A stretch of DNA of 64,000 nt from Megalopta genalis (lineage: Eukaryota > Arthropoda > Insecta > Hymenoptera > Halictidae). The stretch covers positions 62,001 to 126,000 of the forward strand of contig NW_027476786.1 in assembly GCF_051020955.1 (NCBI RefSeq), written 5' to 3'. The notes beneath the pieces are model-generated. The model was not told the DNA's origin, made no database searches, and worked only from the letters and a program-made list of their open reading frames with translations. How positions within the stretch are numbered: position 1 is the stretch's first letter; each line of letters opens with the position of its first letter. Below are positions 15,201-26,700 of this stretch, one piece after another. A program made the translations under genes and the position numbers.

Positions 15201-15591
15201 AATCAATGCGAAACAAATGGTTTAGCTTCAAATACTTGTGATAAACATGATTTAGTTTCAACTGCATACGAATCGAACGAGTTCGCTTCAAATTCAAGTG
15301 AAACACATGAATTAACTTCAAATCAATGCGAAGTAGTAGGCTCAGCTTCAAATCAATGCGAAACAAATGAATTACCTTCAAATACCTGCGGTTTAAATGA
15401 AATAGCTTCAAATGCAGGCGAAACAAACGAGTTAGCTTCACATCCATGCGAAGCACATGAGTTAGCTTCAAATCAATGCGAACAAGAAGGCTTAGCTTCA
15501 AATCCATGTGAAACAAATAGTTTAGCTTCAAATACTTCTGATAAACACGATTTTGAGTCAATTGCATGCGAATGGAACGAGTTAGCTTCAA
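9652..15591 (-). other. Longest open frame, probably not a gene (1,979 codons)
   Basis: This frame stays open because each monomer reads as a decapeptide such as LKLNHLFRID with no stop. It starts at a TTG inside a monomer next to the 1-bp deletion at about 15,594. It ends soon after crossing the gatattaac insertion near 9,757, where the frame changes to FEAKxFVSH-like decapeptides. It has no signal peptide, unique N-terminus, catalytic motif or unique C-terminus, and any protein would be a basic, leucine-rich 10-residue repeat. Similar frames lie at 47-2,554, 3,497-6,004, 6,801-9,755 and 16,102-19,956, all ending in the same way. Few codons in this frame are one change from a stop, so its length needs no selection. 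I think it is non-coding, but cannot prove it. Confidence 0.12.
10422..14114 (+). other. Longest plus-strand open frame, probably not a gene (1,230 codons)
   Basis: The frame reads as decapeptides of the form LASNxCExxx with one cysteine in most repeats, for example LASNQCETNG and LASTACESNE. The start is a TTG within a monomer (LDSD/LGSD type), and in-frame ATG codons are nearly absent in family A. It ends at the TGA after acacatgat that is shared by neighbouring copies. Related frames lie at 220-2,619, 3,670-5,712, 7,571-9,820, 14,322-15,614, 16,206-17,864 and 18,072-19,664. If translated it would be hydrophilic, Asn/Ser/Glu/Cys-rich and perhaps disulfide-linked. No signal peptide or flanking unique domain is present. 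Right of 23.7 kb the frame is broken repeatedly, which argues against selection on it. Confidence 0.15.
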
Positions 15592-15932
15592 ATCCAGGGA
15601 AACACATGAATTAACTTCAAATCAATGCGAAGTAGTAGGCTTAGCTTCAAATCCATGTGAAACAAATGATTTACCTTCAAATATCTGCGGTTTAAATGAA
15701 ATAGCTTCAAATGCAGGCGAAACAAACGAGTTAGCTTCAAATCCATGCGAAGCACATGAGTTAGCTTCAAATCAATGCGAAGTAGGAGGCTTAGCTTCAA
15801 ATCAATGCGAAACAAATGTTTTGGTTTCAGATACTTGTGAACAAAATGATTTAGCTTCAACTGCATGCGAATCAAACGAGTTAGCTTCAAATTCAAGAGA
15901 AACACATGATTGAACTTCAAATCAATGCGAAG
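12334..15932. repeat. 1.8-kb tandem duplication (12,334-14,133 and 14,134-15,932)
   Basis: The two copies are 12 HORs apart (1,800 bp). The second is 1 bp shorter because aatcccaggg is aatccaggg near 15,594. Both end with the same in-frame TGA after acacatgat (near 14,112 and 15,911). This pair lies inside the larger 3.75-kb duplication, so it is probably the older event in this part of the array. Confidence 0.85.
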
Positions 15933-16487
15933 TAGAAGTCTTAGCATCAAATTCATGCGAAACAAATGATTTACCTTCAAATACTTGTAATAAACATGAT
16001 TTAGCTTCAACTGCGTGCGAATCAAACGACTTAGCTTCAAATCCAATGGAAACACATGATTTAACTTCAACTCAATGCGAAGTAGTAGGCTTAGCTTCAA
16101 ATCAATGCGAAACAAATGTTTTGGGTTCAGATACTTGTAATAAACATGATTTAGCTTCAACTGCATGCGATTCAAACGAGTTAGCTTCAAATCCAAGAGA
16201 AACACATGATATTAACTTCAAATCAATGCGAAGTGGAAGGCTTAGCTTCAAATCCATGCGAAACAAATGATTTACCTTCAAATATCTGCGGTTTAAATGA
16301 AATAGCTTCAAATGCAGGCGAAACAAACGAGTTAGCTTCAAGACCATGCGAAACACATGATTCAGCTTCAAATCAATGCAAAGTAGTAGACTTAGCTTCA
16401 AATCAATGCGAAACAAATGGTTTAGCTTCAAATACTTGTGATAAACATGATTTAGTTTCAACTGCATACGAATCGAACGAGTTCGCT
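12735..16487. repeat. 3.75-kb tandem duplication, copy 1
   Basis: It matches 16,488-20,237 at an offset of 3,750 (25 HORs), rising to 3,751 across the single-base deletion at about 15,594. The left boundary is shown by tcaaacgagttagc at 12,721 against tcgaacgagttcgc at 16,471. A visible difference between copies is c at 14,891 against t at 18,641. Confidence 0.87.
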
Positions 16488-19400
16488 TCAAATTCAAGAG
16501 AAACACATGATTTAACTTCAAATCAATGCGAAGTAGGAGGCTTAGCTTCAAATCAATGCGAAACAAATGGTTTGGATTCAGATACTTGTGATCAAAATGA
16601 TTTAGCTTCAACTGCATGCGAATCAAACGACTTAGCTTCAAATTCAAGAGAAACACATGAATTAGTTTCAAATCAATGCGAAGTAGAAGGCTTAGCTTCA
16701 AATCCATGTGAAACAAATGGTTTAGCTTCAAATACTTCTGATAAATACGATTTAGAGTCAATTGCATGCGAATGGAACGAGTTAGCTTCAAATCCCAGGG
16801 AAACACATGATTTAACTTCAAATCAATGCGAAGTAAGAGGCTTAGCTTCAAATCAATGCGAAACAAATGTTTTGGGTTCAGATACTTGTGAACAAAATGA
16901 TTTAGCTTCAACTGCAAGCGAATCAAACGAGTTAGCTTCAAATTCAAGAGAAACACATGATTTAACTTCAAATCAATGCGAAGTAGAAGTCTTAGCATCA
17001 AATTCATGCGAAACAAATGATTTACCTTCCAATACTTGTGATAAACATGATTTAGCTTCAACTGCGTGCGAATCAAACGACTTAGCTTCAAATCCAAGGG
17101 AAACACATGATTTAACTTCAAATCAATGCAAAGTAGTAGACTTAGCTTCAAATCAATGCGAAACAAATGGTTTAGCTTCAAATACTTGTGATAAACATGA
17201 TTTAGTTTCAACTGCATACGAATCGAACGAGTTCGCTTCAAATTCAAGTGAAACACATGAATTAACTTCAAATCAATGCGAAGTAGTAGGCTCAGCTTCA
17301 AATCAATGCGAAACAAATGAATTACCTTCAAATACCTGCGGTTTAAATGAAATAGCTTCAAATGCAGGCGAAACAAACGAGTTAGCTTCACATCCATGCG
17401 AAGCACATGAGTTAGCTTCAAATCAATGCGAACAAGAAGGCTTAGCTTCAAATCCATGTGAAACAAATAGTTTAGCTTCAAATACTTCTGATAAACACGA
17501 TTTTGAGTCAATTGCATGCGAATGGAACGAGTTAGCTTCAAATCCCAGGGAAACACATGAATTAACTTCAAATCAATGCGAAGTAGTAGGCTTAGCTTCA
17601 AATCCATGTGAAACAAATGATTTACCTTCAAATATCTGCGGTTTAAATGAAATAGCTTCAAATGCAGGCGAAACAAACGAGTTAGCTTCAAATCCATGCG
17701 AAGCACATGAGTTAGCTTCAAATCAATGCGAAGTAGGAGGCTTAGCTTCAAATCAATGCGAAACAAATGTTTTGGTTTCAGATACTTGTGAACAAAATGA
17801 TTTAGCTTCAACTGCATGCGAATCAAACGAGTTAGCTTCAAATTCAAGAGAAACACATGATTGAACTTCAAATCAATGCGAAGTAGAAGTCTTAGCATCA
17901 AATTCATGCGAAACAAATGATTTACCTTCAAATACTTGCGATAAACATGATTTAGCTTCAACTGCGTGCGAATCAAACGACTTAGCTTCAAATCCAAGGG
18001 AAACACATGGTTTAACTTCAAATCAATGCGAAGTAGTAGGCTTAGCTTCAAATCAATGCGAAACAAATGTTTTGGGTTCAGATACTTGTGAACAAAATGA
18101 TTTAGCTTCAACTGCATGCGAATCAAACGAGTTAGCTTCAAATTCAAGAGAAACACATGATTTAATTTCAAATCAATGCGAAGTAGTAGGCTTAGCTTCA
18201 AAACAATGCGAAACAAATGTTTTGGGTTCAGATACTTGTGAACAAAATGATTTAGCTTCAACTGCATGCGAATCAAACGAGTTAGCTTCAAATTCAAGAG
18301 AAACACATGATTTAACTTCAAATCAATGCGAAGTAGGAGGCTTAGCTTCAAATCAATGCGAAACAAATGGTTTGGATTCAGATACTTGTGATCAAAATGA
18401 TTTAGCTTCAACTGCATGCGAATCAAACGACTTAGCTTCAAATTCAAGAGAAACACATGAATTAGTTTCAAATCAATGCGAAGTAGAAGGCTTAGCTTCA
18501 AATCCATGTGAAACAAATGGTTTAGCTTCAAATACTTCTGATAAATACGATTTAGAGTCAATTGCATGCGAATGGAACGAGTTAGCTTCAAATCCCAGGG
18601 AAACACATGATTTAACTTCAAATCAATGCGAAGTAAGAGGTTTAGCTTCAAATCAATGCGAAACAAATGTTTTGGGTTCAGATACTTGTGAACAAAATGA
18701 TTTAGCTTCAACTGCAAGCGAATCAAACGAGTTAGCTTCAAATTCAAGAGAAACACATGATTTAACTTCAAATCAATGCGAAGTAGAAGTCTTAGCATCA
18801 AATTCATGCGAAACAAATGATTTACCTTCCAATACTTGTGATAAACATGATTTAGCTTCAACTGCGTGCGAATCAAACGACTTAGCTTCAAATCCAAGGG
18901 AAACACATGATTTAACTTCAAATCAATGCAAAGTAGTAGACTTAGCTTCAAATCAATGCGAAACAAATGGTTTAGCTTCAAATACTTGTGATAAACATGA
19001 TTTAGTTTCAACTGCATACGAATCGAACGAGTTCGCTTCAAATTCAAGTGAAACACATGAATTAACTTCAAATCAATGCGAAGTAGTAGGCTCAGCTTCA
19101 AATCAATGCGAAACAAATGAATTACCTTCAAATACCTGCGGTTTAAATGAAATAGCTTCAAATGCAGGCGAAACAAACGAGTTAGCTTCACATCCATGCG
19201 AAGCACATGAGTTAGCTTCAAATCAATGCGAACAAGAAGGCTTAGCTTCAAATCCATGTGAAACAAATAGTTTAGCTTCAAATACTTCTGATAAACACGA
19301 TTTTGAGTCAATTGCATGCGAATGGAACGAGTTAGCTTCAAATCCCAGGGAAACACATGAATTAACTTCAAATCAATGCGAAGTAGTAGGCTTAGCTTCA

Positions 19401-20237
19401 AATCCATGTGAAACAAATGATTTACCTTCAAATATCTGCGGTTTAAATGAAATAGCTTCAAATGCAGGCGAAACAAACGAGTTAGCTTCAAATCCATGCG
19501 AAGCACATGAGTTAGCTTCAAATCAATGCGAAGTAGGAGGCTTAGCTTCAAATCAATGCGAAACAAATGTTTTGGTTTCAGATACTTGTGAACAAAATGA
19601 TTTAGCTTCAACTGCATGCGAATCAAACGAGTTAGCTTCAAATTCAAGAGAAACACATGATTGAACTTCAAATCAATGCGAAGTAGAAGTCTTAGCATCA
19701 AATTCATGCGAAACAAATGATTTACCTTCAAATACTTGTAATAAACATGATTTAGCTTCAACTGCGTGCGAATCAAACGACTTAGCTTCAAATCCAATGG
19801 AAACACATGATTTAACTTCAACTCAATGCGAAGTAGTAGGCTTAGCTTCAAATCAATGCGAAACAAATGTTTTGGGTTCAGATACTTGTAATAAACATGA
19901 TTTAGCTTCAACTGCATGCGATTCAAACGAGTTAGCTTCAAATCCAAGAGAAACACATGATATTAACTTCAAATCAATGCGAAGTGGAAGGCTTAGCTTC
20001 AAATCCATGCGAAACAAATGATTTACCTTCAAATATCTGCGGTTTAAATGAAATAGCTTCAAATGCAGGCGAAACAAACGAGTTAGCTTCAAGACCATGC
20101 GAAACACATGATTCAGCTTCAAATCAATGCAAAGTAGTAGACTTAGCTTCAAATCAATGCGAAACAAATGGTTTAGCTTCAAATACTTGTGATAAACATG
20201 ATTTAGTTTCAACTGCATACGAATCGAACGAGTTCGC
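16488..20237. repeat. 3.75-kb tandem duplication, copy 2
   Basis: This is the second copy of 12,735-16,487. It carries the same TGA stops near 17,862 and 19,662 and the same gatattaac insertion near 19,955. It diverges from copy 1 at about 20,238, where gctccaaattc replaces gcttcaaattc and the next tail differs. Confidence 0.87.
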
Positions 20238-22647
20238 TCCAAATTCAAGAGAAACACATGAATTAACATCAAGTCAATGCGAAGTAGTAGGCTTAGCTTC
20301 AAATCCATGTGAAACAAATGGTTTAGCTTCAAATACTTCTGATAAACACGATTTAGAGTCAATTGCATGCGAATGGAACGAGTTAGCTTCAAATCCAAGG
20401 GAAACACATGATTTAACTTCAAATCAATGCGAAGTAGGAGGCTTAGCTTCAAATCAATGCGAAACAAATGGTTTGGATTCAGATACTTGTGATCAAAATG
20501 ATTTAGCTTCAACTGCATGCGAATCAAACGACTTAGCTTCAAATTCAAGAGAAACACATGAATTAACTTCAAATCAATGCGAAGTAGTAGGCTTAGCTTC
20601 AAATCAATGCGAAACAAATGTTTTGGGTTCAGATACTTGTGATCAAAATGATTTAGCTTCAACTGCATGCGAATCAAACGAGGTAGCTTCAAATTCAAGA
20701 GAAACACATGATTTAACTTCAATTCAATGCGAAGTAGAAGTCTTAGCATCAAATTCATGCGAAACAAATGATTTACCTTCAAATACTTGCGATAAACATG
20801 ATTTAGCTTCAACTGCGTGCGAATCAAACGACTTAGCTTCAAATCCAAGGGAAACACATGGTTTAACTTCAAATCAATGCGAAGTAGTAGGCTTAGCTTC
20901 AAATCAATGCGAAACAAATGTTTTGGGTTCAGATACTTGTGAACAAAATGATTTAGCTTCAACTGCATGCGAATCAAACGAGTTAGCTTCAAATTCAAGA
21001 GAAACACATGATTTAATTTCAAATCAATGCGAAGTAGTAGGCTTAGCTTCAAAACAATGCGAAACAAATGTTTTGGGTTCAGATACTTGTGAACAAAATG
21101 ATTTAGCTTCAACTGCATGCGAATCAAACGAGTTAGCTTCAAGACCATGCGAAACACATGATTCAGCTTCAAATCAATGCAAAGTAGTAGACTTAGCTTC
21201 AAATCAATGCGAAACAAATGGTTTAGCTTCAAATACTTGTGATAAACATGATTTAGTTTCAACTGCATACGAATCGAACGAGTTCGCTTCAAATTCAAGA
21301 GAAACACCTGAATTAACTTGAAATCAATGCGAAGTAGTAGGCTCAGCTTCAAATCAATGCGAAACAAATGAATTACCTTCAAATACCTGCGGTTTAAATG
21401 AAATAGCTTCAAATGCAGGCGAAACAAACGAGTTAGCTTCACATCCATGCGAAGCACATGAGTTAGCTTCAAATCAATGCGAACAAGAATGCTTAGCTTC
21501 AAATCCATGTGAAACAAATATTTTAGCTTCAAATACTTCTGATAAACACGATTTAGAGTCAATTGCATGCGAATGGAACGAGTTAGCTTCAAATCCCAGG
21601 GAAACACATGAATTAACTTCAAATCAATGCGAAGTAGTAGGCTTAGCTTCAAAACAATGCGAAACAAATGTTTTGGGTTCAGATACTTGTAATAAACATG
21701 ATTTAGCTTCAACTGCATGCGATTCAAACGAGTTAGCTTCAAATCCAAGAGAAACACATGATATTAACTTCAAATCAATGCGAAGTGGAAGGCTTAGCTT
21801 CAAATCCATGCGAAACAAATGATTTACCTTCAAATACTTGCGGTTTAAATGAAATAGCTTCAAATGCAGGCGAAACAAACGAGTTAGCTTCAAGACCATG
21901 CGAAACACATGATACAGCTTCAAATCAATGCAAAGTAGTAGACTTAGCTTCAAATCAATGCGAAACAAATGGTTTAGCTTGAAATACTTGTGATAAACAT
22001 GATTTAGTTTCAACTGCATACGAATCGAGCGAGTTCGCTCCAAATTCAAGAGAATCACATGAATTAACATCAAATCAATGCGAAGTAGTAGGCTTAGCTT
22101 CAAATCAATGCGAAACAAATGAATTACCTTCAAATACCTGCGGTTTAAATGAAATAGCTTCAAATGCAGGCGAAACAAACGAGTTAGCTTCACATCCATG
22201 CGAAGCACATGAGTTAGCTTCAAATCAATTGGAAGTAGGAGGCTGAGCTTCAAATCCATGTGAAACAAATGGTTTAGCTTCAAATACTTCTGATAAACAC
22301 GATTTAGAGTGAATTGCATGCGAATGGAATAAGTTAGCTTCAAATCCCAGGGAAACACATGATTTAACTTCAAATCAATGCGAAGTAGGAGGCTTAGCTT
22401 CAAATCAATGCGAAATAAATGGTTTGGATTCAGATACTTGTGATCAAAATGATTTAGCTTCAACTGCATGCGAATCAAACGAGTTAGCTTCAAATCCAAG
22501 GGAAACACATGATTTAACTTCAAATCAATGCGAAGTAGTAGGCTTAGCTTCAAATCAATGCGAAACAAATGTTTTGGGTTCAGATACTTGTAATAAACAT
22601 GATTTAGCTTCAACTGCATGCGATTCAAACGAGTTAGCTTCAAATCC
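20238..22647. repeat. Mosaic family A segment
   Basis: HORs here match several neighbours in turn: near 20,238 it follows 6,290 onward, and near 20,880-21,120 it follows 480-720. The gatattaac insertions near 21,756 and 22,657 are 901 bp apart (six HORs plus 1). Several stops are private to this stretch: TGA near 21,320 (taacttgaaatc), near 21,980 (tagcttgaaat) and in agagtgaattg near 22,307. Confidence 0.75.
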
Positions 22648-23749
22648 AAGAGAAACACATGATATTAACTTCAAATCAATGCGAAGTAGAAGGATTAGCT
22701 TCAAATCCATGCAAAACAAATGATTCTGCTTCACATACTTGCGATATAAATGATTTAATTTCAACTGAATGCGAAACAATCAAGTTAGATTCAAAACCAC
22801 GCGAAACACGTGATTTAGATTCAAATCAATTCGAAGTAGAAGGCTTAGCTTCAAATCCATGCCAAACAAATGTTTTACCTTCAAATACCTGCGGTTTAAA
22901 TGAAATAGCTTCAAATGCAGGCGAAACAAACGAGTTTGCTACAAATCCACGCGAAACACGTGATTTAGATTCAAATCAATGCGAAGTAGAAGGATTAGCT
23001 TCAAATCCATGCGAAACATGTGGTTCAGCAGCAAATACTTGTGATGAACACGATTTAGAGTCAACTGCATGCGAATCAAACGAATTAGCTTCAAGTCCAA
23101 GGGAAACACACGATTTAACTTCAAATCAATGCGAAGTAGGAGGCATAGCTTCAAAAACATGCGAAACCAATGATTTGCCTTCAAATACCTGCGGTTTAAA
23201 TGAAATAGCTTCAAATGCAGGCGAAAAAAACGAGTTGGCATCAAATCCCAGGGAAACACATGATTTAGCTTCAAATCAATGCGAAGTAGAAGGCTTAACT
23301 TCAAATCCATGCGAAACAAGTGGTTTGGCTTCAAATACTTGTGATAAACGCGATTTAGAGTCAACTGCATGCGAATCAAACGAGTTAGCTTCAAATCCCA
23401 GGAAAACACATGACTTATCTTCAAATCAATGCGAAGTAGGAGGCTTAGCTTCAAACCCATGCGAAACAAATGATTTACCTTCAAATACCTGCGGTTTAAA
23501 TTAAATAGCATCAAATGCAGGCGAAACAAACGAGTTAGCTTCAAATCCATGCGAAGCACATGAGTTAGCTTCAAATCAATGCGAAGTGGAAGGCTTAGCG
23601 TCAAATCCATGTGAAAAAATGGTTTAGCTTCAAATACTTCTGATAAACACGATTTAGAGTCAATTGCATGCGAATGGAACCAGTTAGCTTCAAATCCCAG
23701 GGAAACACACGATTTAACTTCAAATCAATGCGAAGTAGGAGGCTTAGCT
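22648..23749. repeat. Dispersed second copy of the 2,544-3,645 segment
   Basis: This near-identical copy lies 20,104 bp to the right of the original. It includes the gatattaac insertion, the odd gattctgcttcac monomer, the TAA in cggtttaaattaaatagc near 23,501 (matching 3,397) and the -1 indel in gtgaaaaaatgg near 23,616 (matching 3,512). The shared defects show that it was copied as a block. Confidence 0.87.
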
Positions 23750-26700
23750 TCAAATCAATGCGAAACAAATGATTTAGCTTCAAATACTTGTGATAAACAT
23801 GATTAAGCTTCAACTGCATGCGAATCAAACGAGTTATATTGAAATCGGAGGGTAAAACATGATTTACCTTCAAATAACTGCAGTTTAAATGAAATAGCTT
23901 CAAATGCAGGCGAAAAAAACGAGTTAGATTCAAACCCATGCGAAGCACATGATTCAGCATCAAATCAATATGAAGTAGAAGGATTAACTTCAAAACCATG
24001 CGAAACATGTGGTTTAGCTTCAAATACTTGTGATAAACGGGATTTAGAGTCAACTGCATGCGAATCAAACGAGTTAGCTTCAAATCCCAGGAAAACACAA
24101 GATTTAATTTCAAATCAATGCGAAGTAGGAGGCTTAGCTTCAAATCAATGCGAAACAAATGTTTTGGATTCAGATACTTGTGATCAAAATGATTTAGCTT
24201 CAACTGCATGCGAATCAAACGACTTAGCTTCAAATCCAAAGGAAACACATGATTTAACTTCAAATCAATGCGAAGTAGAAGGCTTTGCTTCAAATCCATG
24301 CGAAACATATGATTTACCTTCAAATACTTGCGGTTTAAATAAAATAGCTTCAAATGCAGGTGAAACAAACGAGTTAGCTTCAAGTCCATGCGAACACATG
24401 ATTCAGCTTCAAATCAATGCGATGTAGTAGGCTTAGCTTCAAATCAATGCGAAACAAATGGTTTAGCTTCAAATACTTGTGATGAACACGATTTAGTGTC
24501 AAGTGCATGCGAATCAAACGAATTAGCTTCAAGTCCAAGGGAAACACATGATTTAACTTCAAATCAATGCGAAGTAGTAGGCTTAGCTTCAAATCCATGC
24601 GAAACAAATGATTTACCTTCAAATACTTGCGGTTTAAATGAAATAGCTTCAAATGCAGGCGAAACAAACGAGTTAGCTTCAAGACCATGCGAAACACCTG
24701 ATTCAGCTTCAAATCAATGCGAAGTAGTAGACTTAGCTTCAAATCAATGCGAAACAAATGGTTTGGATTCAGATACTTGTGATAGACACGATTTAGAGTC
24801 AACTGCATGCGAATCAAACGAGTTAGCTTCAAATTCAAGAGAAACACATGATTTAACTTCAAATCAATGCGAAGTAGAAGGCTTAGCTTCAAATCAATGC
24901 GAAACAAATGATTTAGCTTCAAATACTTGTGATAAACATGATTTAGAGTCAACTGCATGCGAATCAAACGAGTTAGCTTCAAATCCATGCGAAAAACATG
25001 ATTTAACTTCAAATCAATGCGAAGTAGTAAGCTTAGCTTCAAATCAATGCGAAGCAAATGGTTTAATTTCAAAAACTTGTGATATTGATAATTTAGCTTC
25101 AACTCAATGCGAGACAAACGAGTTAGCTTCAAATCCATGCGAAACACGTGATTTAACTTCCAATGCTTGCGATATAAATAAAGTAGTTTCAAATGCAGGC
25201 GAAACAATCGAGTAAGCTTCAAATCTATGCGAATCAAATGAGTTAGCTTCAAATCAATGCGAAGTAGAAGGCTTAGCTTCAAATCGAAGGGAAACACATG
25301 ATTTAACTTCAATTCAATGCGAAGTAGAAGGCTTAGCTTCAAATCCATGCGAAACAAATGATTTACCTTCAAATACTTGCGGTTTAAATGAAATAGCTTC
25401 AAATGCAGGCGAAACAAACGAGTTAGCTTCAAGACCATGCGAAACACATGATTCAGCTTCAAATCAATGCGATGTAGTAGGCTTAGCTTCAAATCAATGC
25501 GAAACAAATGATTTAGCTTCAAATACTTGCGATGAACACGATTTAGAATCAGCTGCATGCGAATCAAACGAATTAGCTTCAAGTCCAAGGGAAACACATG
25601 ATTTAACTTCAAATCAATGCGAGGTAGTAGGTTTAGCTTCAAATCAATGCGAAACAAATGATTTAGCTTCAAATACTTGTGATAAACATGATTAAGCTTC
25701 AAACTGCATGCGAATCAAACGAGTTGTATTGAAATCGGAGGGAAACACATGATTTACCTTCAAATAACTGCGGTTTAAATGAAATAGCTTCAAATGCAGG
25801 CGAAAAAAACGAGTTAGAATCAAACCCATGCGAAACACATGATTCAGCATCAAATCAATATGAAGTAGAAGGCTTAACTTCAAATCCATGCGAAACATGT
25901 GGTTTAGCTTCAAATACTTGTGATAAACGGGATTTAGAGTCAACTGCATGCGAATCAAACGAGTTAGCTTCAAATTCAAGAGAAACACATGATTTAACTT
26001 CAAATCAATGCGAAGTAGAAGGCTTAGCTTCAAATCAATGCGAAACAAATGATTTAGCTTCAAATACTTGTGATAAACATGATTTAGAGTCAACTGCATG
26101 CGAATCAAACGAGTTAGCTTCAAATCCATGCGAAAAATATGATTTAACTTCAAATCAATGCGAAGTAATAAGCTTAGCTTCAAATCAATGCGAAGCAAAC
26201 GGTTTAATTTCAAAAACTTGTGATATTGATAATTTAGCTTCAACTCAATGCGAGACAAACGAGTTACCTACAAATCCATGCGAAACACGTGATTTAACTT
26301 CCAATGCTTGCGATATAAATAAAGTAGTTTCAAATGCAGGCGAAACAATCGAGTAAGCTTCAAATCCATGCGAATCAAATGAGTTAGCTTCAAATCAATG
26401 CGAAGTAGAAGGCTTAGCTTCAAATCGAAGGGAAACACATGATTTAACTTCAAATCAATGCGAAGTAGAAGGCTTAGCTTCAAATCCATGCGAAACAAAT
26501 GATTTACCTTCAAATACTTGCGGTTTAAATGAAATAGCTTCAAATGCAGGCGAAACAAACGAGTTAGCTTCAAGACCATGCGAAACACATGAGTTAGCTT
26601 CAAATCAATGCGAAGTAGAAGGCTTAGCTTCAAATTCATGCCAAACAAATGATTTACCTTCAAAAACCTGCGGTTTATATTAAATAACTTCAAATGCAGG

